From Akkermansiaceae bacterium UBA2367 (GTDB lineage: Bacteria > Verrucomicrobiota > Verrucomicrobiia > Verrucomicrobiales > DEV007), in assembly GCA_002344525.1 (NCBI GenBank), contig DDTJ01000106.1, forward strand, positions 178 to 37,469: a stretch of 37,292 nucleotides of DNA, written 5' to 3'. Shown in pieces: positions 1 through 8,637 of this stretch (position 1 is its first letter; each line of letters opens with the position of its first letter). A program made the position numbers and the translations under genes. The notes below the pieces were generated by a model. That model was not told where the DNA came from, ran no database searches, and saw only the letters and a program-made list of their open reading frames with translations.

Positions 1-258
1 GCCTCCGTTCCGGGACGCATTTGAAGGCGCGATGCGGGGAAGCCGGGGCGGGGACGTCCGTCGGGAGCCGAATCAGGAGCACCGGGCACGGACGGAGCCT
101 CCGTTCCGGGACGCATTTGAGGGCGCGATGCGGGGAAGCCGGGGCGGGGACGTCCGTCGGGAGCCGAATCAGGAGCACCGGGCGCGGATGGGGTCTCCGT
201 TCCGGGGCGCGTCTGCGGACGTGACGCCGGGAAACCGGGGCGGGGACGTCCGTCGGGA
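1..258. repeat. 96-bp tandem repeat inside the lipoprotein gene
   Basis: Units begin at 1, 97 and 193. The first two are nearly identical; the third is diverged in its second half. The 96-bp period equals 32 codons, so copy-number change keeps the reading frame. The array touches the window edge, so the true copy number is unknown. Confidence 0.9.
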
Positions 259-1793
259 CGCGACGCGGGCGGCGTTTCGGGAACAGGAGCCGGGGCGGGG
301 GCGGGAGCCACCGGAGCCGGGGCGACTTCCTTGTTGGGCTCAGGTTCCGGCGCGGGCTCGTTTTTCTTCGCCTCGGCGGCCAGCGCCTCCTGCTGACGGC
401 GCAGCTCCTCGATGCGCGCCTCGCGGGCCTGGATGCTTCGCAAGGTCTCCTCGGCATCCTTGGACGCTTCGACGGCAGTCTCTCTGCCCGGCCTCGCCGG
501 GGTCGCGGTCGCGGACGGAGCCGCCACTTCCTGACGGGCGAGCCCCCTCACGTAGCGCTGGAGGAGTTCCGAGTCGGGCCTCGCGGAACCTTGCACCGGG
601 TTGAATTGGTCCAAGCGGCCTTCCAGACGGGCGGGACGGGCTTGGTTGGTCGCGAGCGCGGCGATCTGGGGGGCGATGAAGGAAAGGATGTTCCCTTCGC
701 TGCGGGGTGCCATGTCCTGCCGACGGTCCGCCGTCCAAGCGCCGCGATTGACGGTGTGGCGGGGCATGCGCTGAGGTCCGAAACGCTCGCGCAGACGGTC
801 CGGGCGCGGGCCTCCCACGATCACTTGGTTCTGGTGGACGTGGATATTGGTCACGTTCGTGGTCTGCTGGATGATCCTGACATTCTCCGCCGGGGGCAGG
901 TAGTGCCGATGAGCGGGTTCCACGAAGGATCCGATCGGGACGAAATTGTAGCGGTCGGGAGGGATGCCGCAGACCTCGTCGGTCCGGCGCCCGTAGTCGA
1001 AGTTCGACTCGTAGAGCGTGACGGGAGGCAGCGGTGCCCAGCCGATGTAGGAGCCGCTTTCACGCCACGACACCCAAGCGGGCGCCCATTGCGAGCCGGG
1101 CACCCAGATCCAGCCAGCGCCATGGAGGAAGGTCCAGCGCCCGTAATGGTAGGCGGCCCAGCCGAATGGTTCGTCCGACCACCAAGCCCAGCCGTGGTCT
1201 GTGTCGACCCAGCGCCCATGGGTGTAGGGACGCCAATTCGCCGAGGTGCGGGCCACCGCCGGTTGCCACACGTAGCCGTAGTGCGGGGTCTCGAACCAGC
1301 GCCCGTGGGGCTGCAAGTGCTCGTAGAAGAGGGTGTAGTCCGCGACCGAACCCTGATAGCCCCCTCTCCCGCCTTGGCCTTGCGGGGGATAGCCCCCTTG
1401 GGGCGGGTAGCCCGGCTGCGAGTAGGAGGAAGGTGGGACCGGGGACTGGATCCGGCCCGAATCCCTGCCGGGCGGACGGTTCCGGGCGGCGGCTTCGGCC
1501 TCGGCCTGCGCCAGGGCCTGCTTCGCCCGGTCCGCCTCGTCCGTCGCGTCGCGGGCCGCTTGGTTCGCGATCTCCGCATCGGCGAGGGCGGCGTCGCGGG
1601 CCTGCTCCAGTTGCGTCCGTTCGGTGGCCAGCAGATCCCGCTCGATCGCCAGCATCTCGCGCTCAAGCTGCAGTTGCAGATCGACTTGCGCTTGGTCCGA
1701 CGGCAAGGCCAGCCCGTCGTCCTGTTTCTTGCAAGAGACAAGGAGCGATCCCGCGACGAGGACCGGGACGAACGGCGTGAGGTTTTTTTTCAT
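1..1793 (-). CDS. DUF6600-type lipoprotein with proline-rich repeat tail (3' end outside window)
   Basis: The reading frame is open from an ATG at 1793 to the left edge, about 597 codons with no stop, so the C-terminus is missing. Residues 1-21 form a lipoprotein signal ending in a lipobox (LVSC, Cys21), placing it in the cell envelope. Residues about 35-105 are a heptad-like Glu/Ala/Gln-rich coiled coil. Residues 110-150 are Gly/Pro/Tyr/Gln-rich. Residues 155-300 hold several W..Y..GRW units (HGRWFETP, HGRWVDTDHGW, YGRWTFLHGAGWIW), the hallmark of DUF6600 / YXWGXW-repeat proteins. A second coiled coil (about 455-490) is followed by a Pro/Ala/Glu linker and 32-residue repeats (PDGRPRPGFPASR units). 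The function of the family is unknown; an envelope structural or binding role is inferred. No Shine-Dalgarno sequence is evident. Confidence 0.85.
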   Translation of the reverse strand, partial: MKKNLTPFVPVLVAGSLLVSCKKQDDGLALPSDQAQVDLQLQLEREMLAIERDLLATERTQLEQARDAALADAEIANQAARDATDEADRAKQALAQAEAEAAARNRPPGRDSGRIQSPVPPSSYSQPGYPPQGGYPPQGQGGRGGYQGSVADYTLFYEHLQPHGRWFETPHYGYVWQPAVARTSANWRPYTHGRWVDTDHGWAWWSDEPFGWAAYHYGRWTFLHGAGWIWVPGSQWAPAWVSWRESGSYIGWAPLPPVTLYESNFDYGRRTDEVCGIPPDRYNFVPIGSFVEPAHRHYLPPAENVRIIQQTTNVTNIHVHQNQVIVGGPRPDRLRERFGPQRMPRHTVNRGAWTADRRQDMAPRSEGNILSFIAPQIAALATNQARPARLEGRLDQFNPVQGSARPDSELLQRYVRGLARQEVAAPSATATPARPGRETAVEASKDAEETLRSIQAREARIEELRRQQEALAAEAKKNEPAPEPEPNKEVAPAPVAPAPAPAPVPETPPASRPDGRPRPGFPASRPQTRPGTETPSAPGAPDSAPDGRPRPGFPASRPQMRPGTEAPSVPGAPDSAPDGRPRPGFPASRLQMRPGTE

Positions 1794-2015
1794 GGAGAAG
1801 GGTGTTCGGTATAGAGAGGGGACGCTTTCGCCCCCGCCTCTATTCACCTAATACGGACCACTTGCCTCCCTTCGGAAGAAAAAAAATCCGCGAAGGGCGC
1901 TTCCGGGGGCGATTTTGTCCTCCGCCCGTCATCGGGGCCGGGTCGGGCGATGCCGGAGGCGGTTCGGAAAGGTTGAAAAAGGGCCTCCCCGGCGCTAGGA
2001 GATGCCACCGACCCG

Positions 2016-3266
2016 ATGAAATCCAATCCCCTCCCCTTCGTGGCCGTCGGCCTCCTTCTGTCCATCCTTCCCCCGGCGGTAGCGGAGCCGTTGCGCCCCG
2101 TCCCCCTGCGGAGCCGGGCGGAGGGCGTGCAGCCCATGACCGGGATTGTGCTCTGGGACACCTCACCCCATCGACGCAGCGACGCCATCCAACTCGAATT
2201 CTCCTACATCGGCTATGGCAGCCTGACGACGGAGGACGGAGGCTACGACTGGTCTTTGGTCGAGGAAAAACTCGACGCCATCGCCGGGCGGGGGCATCAG
2301 GCCATTCTGCGATTCTACTTCGCCTACGTCGGTCGCCCCGCCGCGACCCCGGCCCACCTCCGCGCCCTGCCGGACTACAAAGAGACCTCCGGCCTCAGCG
2401 AAGGCAAGGAGACGGGCTTTCCCGACTGGTCGCATCCCGAACTGAAGCGCTTCGTCAAAGCTTTCCACACCGCCTTCGCCGAACGCTACGACCGAGATCC
2501 CCGGCTCGCCTTCGTGCAAGTGGGCTTCGGGCTGTGGGCCGAATACCACATCTACGACGGCCCCTTCGAACTGGGCCGCACCTTTCCCGACCGGGCTTTC
2601 CAAGCGGAGTTCTTCCGGCATCTCGCCGCCTGCTACAAGGAGACGCCGTGGAGCGTGTCGGTCGATGCCGCGAAGGAGACGGTGTCGCCTTTCTTTGAGG
2701 ATGCCTCCCTGCTCGACCTGCCTTTCGGCGCGTTCGACGATTCCTTCCTCTGCGAGGAGCATGCCCGCGTCAACGTGCGCGACTGGGAGATCGTCGGACG
2801 GCAGCGCCATCTCCGGGTGCCGACGGGGGGCGAATTCAGCTACTACACCGATCACGACCAAAGGCTCGCCCTCGCGCCCGAGGGACCGCACGGCGAATCC
2901 TTCGAGGCGGCGGCGGCCCGTTTCGGCCTCAGCTACATCATCGGCGACGGCCAGCCGGACTTCCAGCCGCTCGAACGCCTCCGCGAGGCCGGGATGGCCA
3001 TCGGCTACCGCTTCCGCGTGACCGCCTTCGAGAGCGCCTCCGGTCGCTCCAAGGTGACGGTGCGCAACGAGGGCATCGCCCCGATCTACCGGAACGCCTG
3101 GGTGGCGGTGGACGGGGTGCGCAGCGAAGCCTCCCTCAAAGGGCTCGCTCCCGGCACGGAAGCGGTCTTCGAAGTGAAGGCCGGAGGAAAAGCGCCAGCG
3201 CTGAGCATCGAGAGCGACCATCTCGTACCCGGACAGCGCATCGGTTTCAGCGCCGACCTGGAATAG
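2016..3266 (+). CDS. Secreted TIM-barrel glycosidase-like protein (DUF4832/DUF4874 type)
   Basis: 416 aa beginning with a clear signal peptide (hydrophobic residues 8-22, cleavage near AVA-EP). The body reads like a (beta/alpha)8 glycosidase: YDWSLVEEKLDAI followed by a QAILRFYF strand, a conserved FVQVGFGLWAEYH strand in the middle and a PTGGEFSYYT segment later. The last ~100 residues (GYRFRVTAFE, then VTVRNEGIAPIYRNAWV) form a beta-sandwich of the kind found after DUF4832 domains. Substrate and catalysis are unknown; export and barrel fold suggest glycan handling (inference). It lies alone on this strand, 222 bp from the divergent lipoprotein gene and 72 bp before purE. Family assignment is from memory of sequence patterns, so moderately sure. 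Confidence 0.65.
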   Translation: MKSNPLPFVAVGLLLSILPPAVAEPLRPVPLRSRAEGVQPMTGIVLWDTSPHRRSDAIQLEFSYIGYGSLTTEDGGYDWSLVEEKLDAIAGRGHQAILRFYFAYVGRPAATPAHLRALPDYKETSGLSEGKETGFPDWSHPELKRFVKAFHTAFAERYDRDPRLAFVQVGFGLWAEYHIYDGPFELGRTFPDRAFQAEFFRHLAACYKETPWSVSVDAAKETVSPFFEDASLLDLPFGAFDDSFLCEEHARVNVRDWEIVGRQRHLRVPTGGEFSYYTDHDQRLALAPEGPHGESFEAAAARFGLSYIIGDGQPDFQPLERLREAGMAIGYRFRVTAFESASGRSKVTVRNEGIAPIYRNAWVAVDGVRSEASLKGLAPGTEAVFEVKAGGKAPALSIESDHLVPGQRIGFSADLE

Positions 3267-3300
3267 CGCCGCCGGATCGCCCCACCCGCCATTTCCCCGC

Positions 3301-3328
3301 TCGACACTCCCTTTTCTGCGGATTAAAT
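3301..3328 (+). promoter_or_regulatory. Candidate purEK promoter
   Basis: TCGACA at 3301-3306 (5 of 6 to the -35 consensus), a 16-bp spacer, then TTAAAT at 3323-3328 (4 of 6 to the -10). Transcription would start only a few bases before the purE ATG at 3339, giving a leaderless or nearly leaderless mRNA. Predicted by eye. Confidence 0.35.
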
Positions 3329-3338
3329 AAGCCCTGTC

Positions 3339-3866
3339 ATGGCCGACCCCACCCCTTTCTCCCCGCCCCTCGTCGGGATCATCATGGGCAGCGCCTCGGA
3401 CTGGCCCACGCTCGCGAAGGCCGCCGAGGTGCTCCGCGATTTCGGCATTCCGCACGAGACGAAGGTGGTCAGCGCCCACCGCACCCCCGACCTGCTCTAC
3501 TCCTACGCCAAGTCGGCGCGGGAGCGCGGTTTGAAACTCCTCATCGCCGGAGCTGGCGGCGCCGCCCACCTGCCCGGCATGGCCTCGGCCCTGACCTCCC
3601 TGCCCGTCCTCGCCGTGCCGGTGAAGTCGCGGACCCTCGCCGGAGTCGATTCGCTCCTCTCCATCGTGCAGATGCCCGCGGGCATCCCCACCGCCACCTT
3701 CGCCATCGGCGAGGCCGGGGCGACCAACGCGGGGCTCTTCGCCGTGGCCCTGCTCGCGATGGAGGACGCCGACCTCGCCTCGCGGCTCGACGCCTACCGC
3801 GAGGGACTCCGCGCCAAGGTCGAGGCGGCGGAACTCCCTCCCCTCGATTCCGGGAACGCCTCATGA
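3339..3866 (+). CDS. purE: N5-carboxyaminoimidazole ribonucleotide mutase
   Basis: 175 aa, normal length for class I PurE, which converts N5-CAIR to CAIR in cytosolic de novo purine synthesis. Family motifs are all present: GSASD (residues 17-21), SAHRTP (45-50), GAGGAAHLPGM, and GVDSLLSIVQMPAGIP. Its stop codon overlaps the purK start by 4 bp (ATGA at 3863-3866), so the two are translationally coupled, and PurK supplies its substrate. The start at 3339 has no visible Shine-Dalgarno sequence but sits directly behind a candidate promoter. Confidence 0.97.
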   Translation: MADPTPFSPPLVGIIMGSASDWPTLAKAAEVLRDFGIPHETKVVSAHRTPDLLYSYAKSARERGLKLLIAGAGGAAHLPGMASALTSLPVLAVPVKSRTLAGVDSLLSIVQMPAGIPTATFAIGEAGATNAGLFAVALLAMEDADLASRLDAYREGLRAKVEAAELPPLDSGNAS

Positions 3867-5026
3867 GTTCGAACGCGCCCCTTCCTCCCGGATCGACCCT
3901 CGGGGTGCTCGGCGGCGGACAGCTCGGGCGCATGTTCGCCCTCGCGGCGCGGCGCATGGGCTACCGTGTCGTCTCCTGGGTCGGCGGGCCGGACAACGGA
4001 CCCGCCGGAGTCGCCGACTTCGTCATCGAGGACTCCTTCGACTCCCCCGCCGGACTCGCCGCCTTCCTCGACCGCGCCCAAGCCGCCACCGTCGAGTTCG
4101 AGAACATTCCGAGAAGCCTCCTCGAAACCGTCGCCGCGAAGATCCCCCTGATGCCCGGGGCGAACGCCGTCGCGATCTGCCAGCATCGCGAACGGGAGAA
4201 ACGCTTCCTTGAGGAGAACGGCATCCCTTGCGCCCGCTTCGCCGTGGTCGAAAGCGCCGCCCAGCTCCGCTCCGCCCTCGCGGGCCTGCCGGAGAAAGGG
4301 GGCATCCTCAAGACCGCCGAATTCGGCTACGACGGGAAGGGCCAGCTCCCCGTGACCCGCGAAAGCGATCCCGAAGCCGTCTGGAGCGCCTTCGCCACGC
4401 CCCGCGCCGTGCTGGAGGAGCGCATCGACCTCGCCGCCGAGCTTTCCGTGTTCGTCGTGCGCGACATGGCCGGGCACGCCCTCGCCTACGACCCCGCGGA
4501 GAACTTCCACCGCGACCACATCCTCGACGTCTCCATCGTGCCTGCCCGGCTCGACCCCGCCCTCCTCGACGAGGCCCGCTCCATCGCCCTCGGTGTGGCC
4601 GAGGCCCTCGACTACCGCGGGCTCCTCGCCGTCGAGTTCTTCCTATCCAGCGACGGGCGGCTCCTCGTCAACGAGATGGCCCCTCGCCCGCACAATTCCG
4701 GCCACCACACCATCGACGCCTGCGAGACCTCGCAATTCGAGCAGCAGCTTCGCGTCCTCTGCGGACTCGACCCCGGCGGCACGCGCCTCCACAGCCCGGC
4801 GGTCATGCTGAACCTGCTCGGCGATGTGTGGGAGGATGCGAAAGGGAAACCGGACTGGCGCGCCGTTCTCGCGATCCCCGGCGCCCACCTGCATCTCTAC
4901 GGGAAGCACGAGGCACGGAGGGGGCGGAAGATGGGACACGCGACCTTCACGGCGGCAACCTTGGAGGAGGCGCTCGCGAACCAGACGAAAGCGCGGAAGA
5001 TTCTCAACATACCGCCGCTGCCGTGA
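3863..5026 (+). CDS. purK: N5-carboxyaminoimidazole ribonucleotide synthase
   Basis: 387 aa ATP-grasp enzyme that uses ATP and bicarbonate to carboxylate AIR to N5-CAIR, the substrate of the preceding PurE. The N-terminal GVLGGGQLGRM loop, ATVEFENIP, the ATP-grasp GGILKTAEFGYDGKGQ and LEERIDLAAELSV strands, and the C-terminal active-site segment NEMAPRPHNSGHHT are all intact. It begins inside the purE stop (ATGA), forming a two-gene purEK unit. The next gene starts 22 bp after its stop and may be cotranscribed although functionally unrelated. Confidence 0.97.
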   Translation: MSSNAPLPPGSTLGVLGGGQLGRMFALAARRMGYRVVSWVGGPDNGPAGVADFVIEDSFDSPAGLAAFLDRAQAATVEFENIPRSLLETVAAKIPLMPGANAVAICQHREREKRFLEENGIPCARFAVVESAAQLRSALAGLPEKGGILKTAEFGYDGKGQLPVTRESDPEAVWSAFATPRAVLEERIDLAAELSVFVVRDMAGHALAYDPAENFHRDHILDVSIVPARLDPALLDEARSIALGVAEALDYRGLLAVEFFLSSDGRLLVNEMAPRPHNSGHHTIDACETSQFEQQLRVLCGLDPGGTRLHSPAVMLNLLGDVWEDAKGKPDWRAVLAIPGAHLHLYGKHEARRGRKMGHATFTAATLEEALANQTKARKILNIPPLP

Positions 5027-5048
5027 GACGGGCGCGCGTCCCCCGACC

Positions 5049-7088
5049 ATGAAGCGATCCCTCCTCTCCGTCTGCGCCCTCCTTTGTGCCTCGACCTCCC
5101 CTCGCGCCGCCGAACCGGTCGATCTCGTGGTCTATGGTGGAACGCCCGCCGGAATCTCCGCCGCCGTCGTCGCGGCGCGGGAGGGACTCTCCGTGACTAT
5201 GGTCGAGGCAACGCCATGGATCGGCGGCATGGTCGCGGGCGGCCTGAGCAAGACCGATGTCGGACGCGAGGACACCGTCGGCGGCTTCGCCCGCGAGTTC
5301 TTCGCCCGCGCCGCAGCGGCGAAACCGGACACGCCGATGTGGTTCGCCGAGCCGCATGTGAATCTGGAGACCTTCACAGCGATGCTGAAGGAGGCCGGAG
5401 TCCGCGTCTTCACAGGGCAAGCGCTGAAGGAGGTGGCAAAGGACGGAACGCGGATCGTCTCGCTGACCACCGCCGACGGCACGGTCCATGAAGGCCGCGT
5501 TTTCGTCGATGCCAGCTACGAGGGTGACCTGATGGCGGCGGCGAAGGTCGCCTACCTCGTGGGCCGCGAGAGCCGCGAGCAATACGGCGAGCCGCTCGCG
5601 GGCTACCATCCCATGCCGATCCGCCCGCGCAGCGTCGAGGTGATGGAATCCCTCAGCCCCAGCCTCGGCGGGGACGGCCCTTCCTACATCCACGGCACGC
5701 CGACAGCGATTTCGGGAGTGGACGAGGAGGGCAAACCGATCTTCGGCGTCTTCCCCGATCCCGGTCTAGAACCCGGAGCCGCCGACCATCGCACCCAAGC
5801 CTACAACTTCCGGATCTGCGTCACGCGCCGTCCCGAGATCCATGTGCCCTTCCCGAAACCAGCGCACTACGACCCCGCCCGCTACGAACTGCTCGCCCGT
5901 CTCATCGAGGCCTACCCCGGCATCCGCTTCGGCCGCCTTTTCCACCTCGGCGACATCGCGAACGGCAAATACGACCTCAACGCCCAGGGCCTCTTCTCCA
6001 CCGACTATCCGGGGGCGAACTTCGACTATCCCGACGGCGACGCCGCGACCCGCGCGCGCATCTGGCAGGACCACATCGATTTCATCCAAGGCATGCTCTG
6101 GTTCCTCGGGCACGACGAGCGCGTTCCCGCCCGCCTCCGCGAGGAGACGAACGAATGGGGCCTCTGCCGCGACGAGTTCGCCGACAACGGCCACTGGCCC
6201 TACGCCCTCTACATCCGCGAAGGCCGCCGCATGATCGGCGACTATGTGATGACGCAGCGGGATCTGCAAAACGACATCTTCAAGGACGACGGCGTCGCCA
6301 TGGGTTCCTTCGTGATCGACTGCCACATCGTGCAGCGCATCCTCGCCGAGGACGGCACCGTGCGCGACGAGGGCAGCTTCCAAGACGAACCCGCCTTGCC
6401 CTACCAAATCCCCTACCGCTCCCTCACACCGAAGGCTGCCGAATGCGAGAACCTCCTCGTGCCCGTATGCCTCTCCGCGAGCCACATCGCCTGCTGCTCC
6501 CTGCGGATGGAGCCGGTCTACATGAATCTCGGCCACGCCAGTGGCCTCGCCGCCGCCCAAGCCGTGCGGAAGGGCGTCGCCGTCCAGGAGATCGACACGG
6601 CGGCTCTGAGATCCCGTCTGTCGGAGCAGAAGGCGGTTCTCGAGCTGCCCTCCCTCGCCAACCTGCCGCGCTCCGCGAAACTCCCCGGCCTCGTCATGGA
6701 CGACCGCAATGCGGAGAAAACCGGCCATTGGACCGGGACCAGCTACGGGACGCCCGTCGATGGCTCCAGCGTCCACGACGCCAACCAGGAGAAGGGCCGC
6801 TTGAGCGTCACCTACCGCCTCGCCCTCCCCAAGCCGGGCCGCTACGCCGTGGGCGTCTCCTACGCCGCCGCCTCGAACCGCGCCAGCAATGTGCCCGTGA
6901 CCATCCACCACGCCGGAGGCGAAAGCGTCGTGCGCGTGAACCAGCGGCAGGCTCCGCCGGAGGGCGAGGTGTTTCTGCGGCTTGGGGTCTACGAATTTGA
7001 CGGGGAAAGCGCGACCGTGGTGATCGGGAATGGCGACACCGACGGCATCGTCGGGGCGGATGCGGTGCAGTTGTTGGGGGTGGAGTGA
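5049..7088 (+). CDS. Secreted FAD-dependent oxidoreductase with C-terminal golvesin/xanthan-lyase-like domain
   Basis: 679 aa from the ATG at 5049, chosen because it starts a signal peptide (MKRSLLSVCALLCASTSPRA) and follows the purK stop; the frame is open further upstream but would lie inside purK. Residues about 25-55 carry the dinucleotide-binding loop VVYGGTPAGISAAVVAAREG, followed by the IGGMVAGGLSKTDVG segment typical of FAD_oxidored (PF12831-like) proteins of Planctomycetes and Verrucomicrobia. Residues about 560-679 form a beta-sandwich (GHWTGTSYG ... NGDTDGIVGADAVQLL) like the C-terminal domain of golvesin or xanthan lyases, probably for polysaccharide binding. The substrate is unknown; an exported sugar or glycan oxidation role is inferred. 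It may be read through from purEK. Confidence 0.85.
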   Translation: MKRSLLSVCALLCASTSPRAAEPVDLVVYGGTPAGISAAVVAAREGLSVTMVEATPWIGGMVAGGLSKTDVGREDTVGGFAREFFARAAAAKPDTPMWFAEPHVNLETFTAMLKEAGVRVFTGQALKEVAKDGTRIVSLTTADGTVHEGRVFVDASYEGDLMAAAKVAYLVGRESREQYGEPLAGYHPMPIRPRSVEVMESLSPSLGGDGPSYIHGTPTAISGVDEEGKPIFGVFPDPGLEPGAADHRTQAYNFRICVTRRPEIHVPFPKPAHYDPARYELLARLIEAYPGIRFGRLFHLGDIANGKYDLNAQGLFSTDYPGANFDYPDGDAATRARIWQDHIDFIQGMLWFLGHDERVPARLREETNEWGLCRDEFADNGHWPYALYIREGRRMIGDYVMTQRDLQNDIFKDDGVAMGSFVIDCHIVQRILAEDGTVRDEGSFQDEPALPYQIPYRSLTPKAAECENLLVPVCLSASHIACCSLRMEPVYMNLGHASGLAAAQAVRKGVAVQEIDTAALRSRLSEQKAVLELPSLANLPRSAKLPGLVMDDRNAEKTGHWTGTSYGTPVDGSSVHDANQEKGRLSVTYRLALPKPGRYAVGVSYAAASNRASNVPVTIHHAGGESVVRVNQRQAPPEGEVFLRLGVYEFDGESATVVIGNGDTDGIVGADAVQLLGVE

Positions 7089-7105
7089 GGAGAATCTCCC
7101 ATTGC

Positions 7106-7513
7106 ATGAAGCATCAATTTTCTCCTCTGTTGTTCATGACCGTGAGCTTGCTGTTGATCGGTCTCGCATGGTGCTACTATTCTTTTGCCCTGAATGCTCG
7201 TGTCAACATGGTGATGCGGCGCGAATTGCAGGCGTTCGAAGCGCATCAATTGCAAGTGATCGAAATCATCCAGCCACAATGGCCCGACGACCTTCGCGAC
7301 CGCTTTATCTTCGCGAACCCGAATGGGAGGGACGAACTCAGGACTCGGAATGGGGAGACTTTTGACACCATGCGGCGAACTCTCTCGAATCGCCTTCGGC
7401 TCCCGATATGGCCCGGTTTGGTTGCCGTTGCCGTCTCTTGCACGTTCCTCCTCTACTGGATTCTGGATGCGGTATCCACTCGGATCGCAGCCAGAAAATC
7501 TCCCCCTCAATAG
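7106..7513 (+). CDS. Small two-helix membrane protein of unknown function
   Basis: 135 aa from ATG 7106. A GTG at 7085 overlapping the previous stop is in frame and is the alternative start, but 7106 opens directly with the membrane helix and has GAGGAG upstream at long spacing. Hydrophobic helices span residues about 6-28 and 101-121; the ~70-residue segment between them is charged and probably periplasmic or a small soluble loop. No family is recognised. It lies at the end of the purEK-FAD oxidoreductase run, 17 bp after the previous stop. Confidence 0.6.
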   Translation: MKHQFSPLLFMTVSLLLIGLAWCYYSFALNARVNMVMRRELQAFEAHQLQVIEIIQPQWPDDLRDRFIFANPNGRDELRTRNGETFDTMRRTLSNRLRLPIWPGLVAVAVSCTFLLYWILDAVSTRIAARKSPPQ

Positions 7514-7687
7514 CTCTTGGCGAATACCGCATGCCCTCGGCCACTGGCTCAAATCAGATACCTCTAGTAAAACCGGAGGTTTGGGGATTGGAGCCGCTCA
7601 AAGCGGCCTGAGACTTCGTTCATCGATGATTCGAAACATTTTCCCGAAAGCCTTGTCGTTTCGCCCCCGAACAGAATCCAAGTCCAA

Positions 7688-7767
7688 GGGTAGACCCGAC
7701 CGGCCCGGTCGGGGCGAACGTCGCTTGGGCGTCCGGTTGCGGCCGTTCGAGCCGAACGGCCCTACCC
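7688..7767. repeat. 80-bp twin-hairpin element with GGGTAG...CTACCC ends
   Basis: The ends are inverted (GGGTAG at 7688-7693, CTACCC at 7762-7767). Inside are two perfect hairpins with 3-nt loops: CCCGACCG/CGGTCGGG at 7695-7713 and GGCCGTTCG/CGAACGGCC at 7741-7761. The architecture (hairpin, spacer, hairpin, inverted ends) is that of a REP- or MITE-like element. Only one copy is present here, so its repeat status is inferred. Confidence 0.6.
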
Positions 7768-7838
7768 GAGTCCACCCACATGCTGCCCCATCCCCAAAAC
7801 GACGGAGGACTGCCGGACAGGTCAACCCTTGATAGTCT

Positions 7839-7855
7839 CCCCGGCAGAGCCGGGG
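7839..7855 (+). terminator. GC hairpin upstream of vapB (weak terminator-like)
   Basis: A perfect CCCCGGC/GCCGGGG stem with an AGA loop is followed by GTTTCCC, only three T residues. It could attenuate transcription into vapB or be a repeat remnant. It is a poor intrinsic terminator. Confidence 0.3.
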
Positions 7856-7918
7856 GTTTCCCTATTGGAGAATGAGGAAGGTTGACGGGTGCGCCTGCAT
7901 GTAGGACCATCCCACCAG

Positions 7919-8149
7919 ATGAAGACGGTGACGACGGATCGGAAGCGGCGGGTCGTGGTTCCCAATGCGGAACCTGGCGAGGTCTATCAAGTTCGTGAGA
8001 TCGAACCGGGACATTTGGAACTCACCAAATTGATTCCGGCCCCTCGCGAGGCGAAACGAGCCGACGAGTTGAAAAAATTGCTCCAGCAGGAGTCCCTCAC
8101 TCCGTCGATGAGCTGGGAATCGCTGAAAGAAACGACGCGGGAATGGTGA
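7919..8149 (+). CDS. vapB: AbrB/MazE-fold antitoxin of a VapBC pair
   Basis: 76 aa from ATG 7919. The N-terminal ~40 residues (KRRVVVPNAEPGEVYQVREI then GHLELTKL) match the swapped-hairpin SpoVT/AbrB DNA-binding fold of VapB-type antitoxins. The acidic/basic helical C-terminus (residues 45-76) would bind and block the toxin. The stop overlaps the toxin start by 7 bp (8143-8149), the usual coupled antitoxin-toxin arrangement. The complex would be expected to repress its own promoter; I cannot see a clear operator. Confidence 0.85.
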   Translation: MKTVTTDRKRRVVVPNAEPGEVYQVREIEPGHLELTKLIPAPREAKRADELKKLLQQESLTPSMSWESLKETTREW

Positions 8150-8568
8150 CCCTGTTCGACACCAACGCGTTGATCTACGCCTTCGATCCGGCTTCGCCTT
8201 TCCATGCTTGGGCGAGCAAGACGCTTTTCGAGGCGCTTTCGACGTCGGGAGCAGCGGTGAATCCGGTGATTTTGGCCGAGCTTTGCGTTGGGGACCAGAC
8301 TCCAGAGACGGTGGAGGGCCGGCTCAAGCGCCTCAGTGTCGCCTTCCTCGATCTGCCCTGTGCCGCCTCTGAACGAGCTGCCGAGGCCTTCCGCTCATGC
8401 CTTCTCGCACGGAAGGAATCAGGCTTGGAAACCGAGCGCAAGGTTCCGCTCCCCGACTTTTTCATCGGAGCGCATGCGGAATTGCTGAACCTGCCGCTCG
8501 CGACGGTGGATACGACTCGATATCGGATTTATTTTCCGAAGGTGGGTCTCGTGACTCCTCGCCCGTGA
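8143..8568 (+). CDS. vapC: PIN-domain ribonuclease toxin
   Basis: 141 aa, typical VapC length. The acidic residues of the PIN metal site are in place: Asp6 (LFDTN), Glu46 (ILAELCVG), Asp105 (LPDFFIGAHA) and Asp123 (ATVDTTRY). VapC toxins cleave RNA, often tRNA or rRNA; the target here cannot be read from sequence. Translation is coupled to the antitoxin by overlap, so both should be made together. Nothing suggests inactivation. Confidence 0.9.
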   Translation: MVTLFDTNALIYAFDPASPFHAWASKTLFEALSTSGAAVNPVILAELCVGDQTPETVEGRLKRLSVAFLDLPCAASERAAEAFRSCLLARKESGLETERKVPLPDFFIGAHAELLNLPLATVDTTRYRIYFPKVGLVTPRP

Positions 8569-8637
8569 ACGAAGTGCATTGCTGGATTCGAACATCCAGA
8601 CGTGACATCTCGAAACGGTCTTGGTAGTGTCGCAGCC

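Larger units (their letters stand above)
7514..7918. other. Hairpin-rich intergenic region before the VapBC pair
   Basis: About 400 bp with no convincing gene. It holds four separate hairpins: GCCGCT/AGCGGC at 7593-7607, two in the element at 7688-7767, and CCCCGGC/GCCGGGG at 7839-7855. No promoter could be assigned with confidence. Confidence 0.6.

Noticed and set aside
340..1780. Several long + and - strand frames over the lipoprotein gene
   Set aside because: High GC keeps alternative frames open. Only the minus frame from 1793 has a signal peptide, coiled coil and DUF6600 motifs; the others give low-complexity Arg/Pro/Ser sequence.
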